NCBI GenBank assembly: GCA_015680685.1
Contig: MNCI01005969.1
Span: 374,726 to 438,725 of the forward strand
Source: Gnetum montanum
Lineage: Eukaryota > Streptophyta > Gnetopsida > Gnetales > Gnetaceae
Direction: 5' to 3'
DNA: 64,000 nt
Position 1 is the stretch's first letter. Each line of letters opens with the position of its first letter. Under the pieces are notes generated by a model. The model saw only the letters and a program-made list of their open reading frames with translations. It had not been told where the DNA came from and searched no databases. Positions 58,554 through 64,000 of the stretch are shown one piece after another. The position numbers and the translations under genes are program-made.

Positions 58554-59472
58554 TGATGAGCAACAAGTATCTCCTATGCCCAACCATATGAATCACAAGA
58601 GTTTACATGCAATCTGGTTGAATTCCATGGATGGAACTAATGTGGCATCTAGATTTTTAAGCATTGATTACAGGTCATTGTGTTCCCACTTAGACTAGTG
58701 GTAGCTTTGTCACATATCGTTTAGTTCAAAGTGAGGCATGTGATTATTGATGTTGTGGAGGCCTTAAAATAATCTTAGCAATAACATGGACAATAATTAG
58801 TTAATCTAATTAATAACAAGAAGATAAATTCTAAGCTAGCCTAAGGGTGATGAGTGTCTGTTCCCAACTTACCATACATGTCCTAAACTCACGTATCCAC
58901 TGCTGGGATTACCAAGGGTTATGTTATTGGGTGAACCAAGAAATAAAATTGCTGGGTGTACTTAGCGAATACGTGTTTACATTCAAAATTGGTCGCACTC
59001 ATTCCATCAATTGATTAATATGCATGAAAATGTAAATATTAGCTAAGTACATCAAAAGTGAATTACATTAAAAATAAATCTATTCTAAGTCAAAGTGCTA
59101 CAATAAATATGAATCAATCTTGATCTTATTGTTATTCATGAAATGTGTCCAGGTACAATGCCACTCAAATCCATGTTATGGGCACTCACTGATTGTTTAC
59201 TAGGATTACGGGAGAAAACTGCAAGAGTCTAGCTACACTATTGACCGAATGGTGTCAAATATGCAAAAGGTGCTTGCATATTTAAAGGCAAATATAGAAA
59301 TTACGTTGACAGGGATGCATTAACACATTTAGTTGCATTGATGGGAAGCGCTAACACATTTAGTTACATCGATGGAGCTTTGTCGATTAGGATGCGTTGA
59401 TAGGGATCCATAGATGAGGCTTCATTAACGGGGATGCATCAACAAAGCTGCTTGACATATCATGTCTCATCA
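58554..59472 (-). repeat. Solo LTR, family C, inside element 4
   Basis: The 919-bp LTR starts TGATGAGCAACAAG and ends GTCTCATCA. It aligns with 46300-47272. Flanks GGGTG and CCATC do not match, and about 25 bp of host integrase seems lost, so the insertion site was later altered. The U3 (59310-59472) repeats GGGATGCATTAAC/GGATGCATCAAC-like motifs. Confidence 0.78.
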
Positions 59473-60310
59473 CCATCATTCATCATTAGGGCTACTTGTC
59501 GGTTCTCATCTAGCACTTTAAATGTTATTAGTTATTCTTTTTGTTCTAGATTAATGTTGAGATCAAGCTCATAGGCGGTTGTGAGTGTATGGAGTTTGAC
59601 TTAAATTGAAAGTTTTGGTAAGTTTTCATACACTAACTCATAGGGAGAGTAGTCTATGGGAAGCTTCCAAGTTGAATGATATGCCAAAAGAGCATCATTG
59701 AGTTTAGTACTCCAATCCTTCCTATATCTACTAATCATTCATGTTAATATCCTAGTAATCTTTCTATTGTAACTTTAGCTTCGCCATTAGCTTAGGGATA
59801 ATAGGAGGTTGTAAATTTGTGTTAAACCCCTAAGCATTGCATTAGTTTCCAAAAGGTAGATATTGTAAAGTGGGTTCCATTGTCAGAATTGAGTGCTCCA
59901 AGCATACCAAACCTTTTTACCACTTATTGTTGTACAAACTGAGCTACAATGGTGGATGTATAGTTTGATACTACTACAACTTCAACCAACTTGATGTAAT
60001 AGTCAACAACAATAATAATGTAAGCCTTCCCATTTGACATGAGAGTGATGGATCCCATGAAGTAAATGCCCTAGAGGTTGAAATGCTCTAATGGTTGGAT
60101 TCACTATTGGGGCTCTTTCATTCATACTATCATTTCTCCATCTCTTTGACATTACTTGCATAAAATGGGAGAAATAGTGAGCATCCTTGAAGATCATATA
60201 TTAGAAGTATCCTATCATGAGGATCTTTGTAGCCATTTTCCTTCCTACATAATGGTCCTCACAAGAACCCTCATGAGCATCTTGGAGGATGCGCAACTGA
60301 TCAGCATTAG
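59473..60310 (-). pseudogene. Integrase core and zinc-binding remnant, element 4
   Basis: The minus strand contains the core (SDNGTHF-like text near 59870-59890, YELVYENLPKLSI near 59610-59650) and the zinc-binding part (DAHYFSHFMQVMSKRW, 60120-60197; LMRVLVRTIM near 60260). Many stops. Confidence 0.72.
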
Positions 60311-60600
60311 GTATATGCCATTGAATCATGCCTTAAGAAGTTATTTAAATTTTTCTTTAACAACTTACTTAAGCTTTAAATTCAATCTTCTTTGTGGTTA
60401 CCTCCTTAGCTTGATAGAGGGATCTGTATGGATTCGATGCTAGCATATCCATAGATCTATCTCTGCTAGCTCATGATATAACCATGTGAAGGTTGTTGAT
60501 CATTTATTCACTATTCTCAGTAGCTTTTTTTTCTTCTTACGTAATATTAGCATTGATTATTACCAGCTTACCATTATTGAGAAAAGCATATTTCTGCATT
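60310..60600 (-). pseudogene. RT entry fused to integrase by deletion, element 4
   Basis: The minus strand reads DPSIKLRR, then RRLNLKLK and VVKEKFK and LLKA with stops; this is the RT entry region. At about 60340 the text turns at once into integrase-type FNGIYLMLISCASSKMLMRV. The catalytic RT and RNase H, about 2 kb in the other elements, are missing. Confidence 0.75.
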
Positions 60601-60689
60601 TTTTGGAAAGATTTGATTATGGAACTACTCCATTCCATCCATGTTGTCTATGTAAGCATTTGTGAGGAGCTCCACAAGTTCCATGAATA

Positions 60690-61310
60690 TTGTTGATTCA
60701 GAATCATCTTATGATGTTAGCCACTTAGTACATTCCCATTTTGTGGCTACTACATATAGGCATTTTTGAATATTTGAGGTTTTGGCATACTTACTATATG
60801 TTATGATGGATGTGCTTTTCATGGCCCATATTCTTTGCACATAATGGCACCCTGTGTCATTGTATGCAAGGAACTTGGTTCTTCTTGAGCTTCTGAAACT
60901 TGTTTTCTTTAGAGATTTCCAAGGAAATATCTCTTATCACCATATTAGCATCAATGGTACTAAGCCAAGCCCTTTTAATAATAATAGTAAAGTCCCCTTA
61001 TAATTATCCACATGGATCACTAGGAAATTGGTTGGATATGACCATCCATATACGGTGGTCACAATGTCCTACACAAATCTTAGAGGAATAGTGATGAACC
61101 AATCTGTAAGCTCTAACTTAATGTTGCATTTCTTCAGTGCAGGTAGGTTCCAAGTCTTATACGTATCTTAAGAAATTAAGTTTATCTTGGAACCTAAATC
61201 TAGTAGAGCTTTGTATGGATCATTTCCTAAAATCTAAAAATAAATTAGGAAACTCCCAAGAAATGTGGCCTTCCTTGATCCAATCCATGACTGCAGGGGT
61301 CAACATGATG
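60690..61310 (-). pseudogene. Protease and flank remnant, element 4
   Basis: The minus strand carries a TPAVMDWIKEGH-like entry (about 61270-61300), then RAWLSTIDANMVIRDISLEI and SKENKFQKLKKNQVPCIQ (about 60870-60980). The D-L-G core is not preserved. Order and spacing match elements 1-3. Confidence 0.7.
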
Positions 61311-61489
61311 GTATGAAAATTGGAGGACATTTGGTTTGAAGGAGATTCAAGGGTATTTTCGGAGGTTGTTGATGTAGAGTTAGCAACGATGGATGTTTAT
61401 GAGGATTTTTGTTGACTATTTGACCTGAAGAAAGTCCTCTTTCGAGGCTTGTGCTTAGAGCCACTCTAATGATCATTTGGCTATAAGTG

Positions 61490-63890
61490 TACTTCCCTCA
61501 TGGCATTTCATGGTTGTTTTTATGGTGGAATTTCCCTATGCATAGGTGGTGTAAGTGGTAAGGGAGTGGTGTTAGAAGATGTAGGGTGAGTTGATGAATA
61601 TGGAGGAGGATAAGTAGAGAAATACTCAATTCATGGAGTAGGGGTTTCGTCATGTTATAAAGGATAGTAGTGACGAGTGAAAGAAGTGTGGCTTGTAAAG
61701 CCATGAGGAGATATAGGTTAGTGGATGTAATATCCACAAGGGTTTGGTTATCTGTAAGGATATTGCTACTGTGATGGTGGCATCCCCCACGATTGTGGGT
61801 TTTTCCATTGTTGATATTGCTCTTGAGGTTGAGGTGGTACTTCACTTGGATAATACTGTGTTAGGTGGAACTACTATCTATAATTACCTTATGAATAAGA
61901 CAATCTTATGGGTGGTTACTTTCTTGTCAATTTCAGATTCAATGCATACACCCCAAATTCTTGTAGATATGATACTATAGGACAACATTCCTTGGGATGT
62001 TCATATTGTCAAATTTCACATTTGTCATCATCTGTTTCTAAACCTAAAACCTCATGAACCACTACAACCTTATCCTTCTATTAATTATGATCCCTACTTG
62101 TAATTTTTCTTCTCAATTTATCTCTACTACCTTACTCCATCTTCTCCTTCACTATCTTGAAAGTAGTTTGGAACTTCTCATATAAGAAGTCCCACAATTT
62201 ATCTACCTTAGTTGGTATTTCAAAAACAAAATTTTGAATTGATAAGGTTTTCCTTTGCATCAGTTCATCTAGTGGTACTTCCTCCTCTGAATCGCATAAA
62301 CACATCTTCATTTTTTGAATAGAGGGGTTCTTGTTATACTCCTCTACACTTTTCCATTTTTTCACCTCTCATTCTTCTTTTTCCACTTGATCAATTAGCC
62401 TTTGAATTTTATAGATTCTCATCTCCAAAAGTCTTCCTTGGGCATAGATCCTAAGAGTTTCTTTGGTTTTGTTTTAGAGCCCATATATAATGTGGTGAAG
62501 CTACTCCCTTTAAGAAAATCCATGGTCTATGCATTGGTGTAAGAGGGAGTAGTACTTGCCCAAGGCTACATCCAAAGATTCATGATTTCCTTGCTTTCAT
62601 TCTTGGATTTTCTTCCTCAAGTTGGACACTTGGGAGTATGTCTAGTACTTATTATTAAATAGCTCTAGCATGGTACTCTACCTATGAATGGATTCCAATT
62701 CGAAGGACTGGTACCAACTTTTTGCTTCCTTGATGAGTGTCCTTGAAAACAATTTTAACTTCTACCTCTTATTCTCAATGTTCTATGAGGCACATGCATC
62801 ATGAAAAGCATTTGCAGATGATGATGAGGATTAGAATTATATCCTCTTTCAAATTTACAAATATTGTTCATATCAAGCCTTTTAATCCTGCTATCCTTCT
62901 GATACTTGTTGGGACTTCAAATTACTTCTGAAATATTAAGCATATTTCTTGTAGTGAGCAATGGTTCATCATAGTCATCATGTTCATGATGGCCCCTCTC
63001 ATGACCACATCTCCTATGATGAGACCTATTGTGCCTTCTCTCTTGATGATGCTCCTCTTCCTCTTGTGGTTGTCTATGCTCTCGGTTCCCATCATTGTGA
63101 TGGAATTTCCTACATCTCCATCTCAATTCCAATCATTCCTCCTTCTGTCTTGGCCATGACTCCTATCAAAGTTTGATGAAGGTGAAGAACTAGGAGAATG
63201 ATGTCTACTAGTCATTCTCATATGGTCCTTTCCTTGGTCTTTCTCCTTGTCTTTGTCTTTCTTCTTGTCTTTAGATGAACAACTAGGAGATCTTTCCTTT
63301 GATATTATTTGGGCTTTGTACTCTATCTTCTCATTACCTTGGTCTTTCTCCAAGATTGATTTCAACTGTTGGTGAAGGGTATTATTATCAACAAAAGAAG
63401 AAAAATCTGAATATTGAGACAACCTTAAGAAGAAATTAGGGCCCTCTTTCTGCCATTGTAGAAACAATGGTATCAAGATCCTCTTTCCCTTAAAGAACTC
63501 ATGACATACCTCCATGCATTGATCCTTTTTGAGTTATGACTTTAAGGGCTAATAGTCCCTAGAGGTGTGGTCTATCACCTCATACTCTAGGTTTGATGAT
63601 TCAATGCCTAGTTTTATGAGATTGGTCATAAGCATGACAAGAAAATATGGATGAGGAGGTAACAAAATGTTGCCCTCTATGTCCCTTTAGTGCAATTGTT
63701 CATCTTGACAAAGGATAAAGGTGAAATCCAAATAGTAGGGATCTTTATGTGCATAGACCAACTTAAGTTATTGAGGCTTCTCACTAGTAGTCCTTTTATT
63801 CCTATCCTACTATTGATTAGATTCATTAACATGTGGTGGAGATTCATTCCTATCCTAGTAGTCCTTTTAGTCCTATCCTACTATTGAGAA
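61490..63890 (-). pseudogene. gag and linker remnant, element 4
   Basis: Linker text at 61498-61845. Gag text includes EEYNKNPSIQKMKMCLCDSE and MQRKTLSIQNFVFEIPTKVD (62132-62365), ESWYQSFELESIHR-like text near 62700, and a charged spacer SSKDKKKDKDKEKDQGKD (about 63240-63300). The start codon may be near 63892 (minus MAFSQ), close to the right edge. Frameshifts are present. Confidence 0.72.
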
Positions 63891-64000
63891 AAAGCCATCT
63901 TAGTAATAGAGTATGTCTTGAGATAATTATATTATTATTATTTTGGATGAAAGATAACTTATTATATTTTCCTTACAATGATTTTATATGGATTCACTAA

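Larger units (their letters stand above)
56807..64000 (-). mobile_element. Ty3/Gypsy element 4, RT/RNase H deleted, runs off the right edge
   Basis: Minus-strand order from the right: gag (about 62130-63890), linker (61500-61960), protease flank (about 60690-61310), RT entry (about 60310-60600), then integrase directly (59473-60310 and 58250-58553) and a 3' region (57060-58230). The RT catalytic part and RNase H are absent, so it is a deletion derivative. A family C solo LTR (58554-59472) sits within the integrase. Confidence 0.8.

Overview
The window is plant nuclear DNA. It is AT-rich and packed with degenerate LTR retrotransposons, LINEs and SINE-like copies, with assembly gaps at 1131-1573, 23276-23525 and 33849-34298. 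It holds one convincing intact host gene: an eight-exon gene on the minus strand (CDS 39777-42019) for the SPT2 histone H3-H4 chaperone family. The density of old, nested, heavily mutated Ty3/Gypsy elements and the number of solo LTRs fit a large seed-plant genome. A gymnosperm is possible, but I cannot name the species.

Layout. 1-9387 is a Ty3/Gypsy element on the minus strand (element 1), cut by the left edge. 9388-10130 is AT-rich with nothing recognisable. 10130-39250 is best read as a nest. A Copia pol remnant (minus, 10130-11545 and 39031-39250) was split by a LINE (minus, 11546-15954 and 38403-39030). The LINE was split by Gypsy element 3 (minus, 15955-38402). Element 3 was itself hit twice: by Gypsy element 2 (plus, 17345-26362) and by a 3.45-kb TG...CA element with a perfect GTTTC target-site duplication (31267-34719). 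That last insert carries sequence that looks like captured host-gene fragments. 39777 to about 44110 is the SPT2 gene with its 5' leader and TATA box. 44150-56138 is intergenic and repeat-derived: SINE-like copies, a second LINE lineage in pieces, and solo LTRs at 46300-47272, 48690-49448, 53397-54175 and 55076-55891; two of these have perfect 5-bp target-site duplications. 56139-64000 is a fourth, internally deleted Gypsy element on the minus strand, interrupted by a solo LTR at 58554-59472 and running off the right edge.

How the parts relate. The Gypsy elements share one plan: an LTR starting TGATGAG; a primer-binding site resembling the 3' end of tRNA-Asp; gag; protease with a D-L-G core; RT/RNase H; integrase; and a non-coding 3' region of about 1.3-1.9 kb. 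In elements 1 and 2 a CATGGGGG-type polypurine tract follows. These features resemble the Athila/Tat side of plant Ty3/Gypsy (inference). No copy looks autonomous: frames are broken by stops, and the RT FMDD box reads FMDN or FMDE. No CRISPR, operon or other prokaryotic system is present. The most unusual signals are the captured-fragment element at 31267-34719, arrays of the palindrome GCGATATCGC in the LTR U3 regions, and a conserved non-coding block in the 3' regions of all four Gypsy elements.
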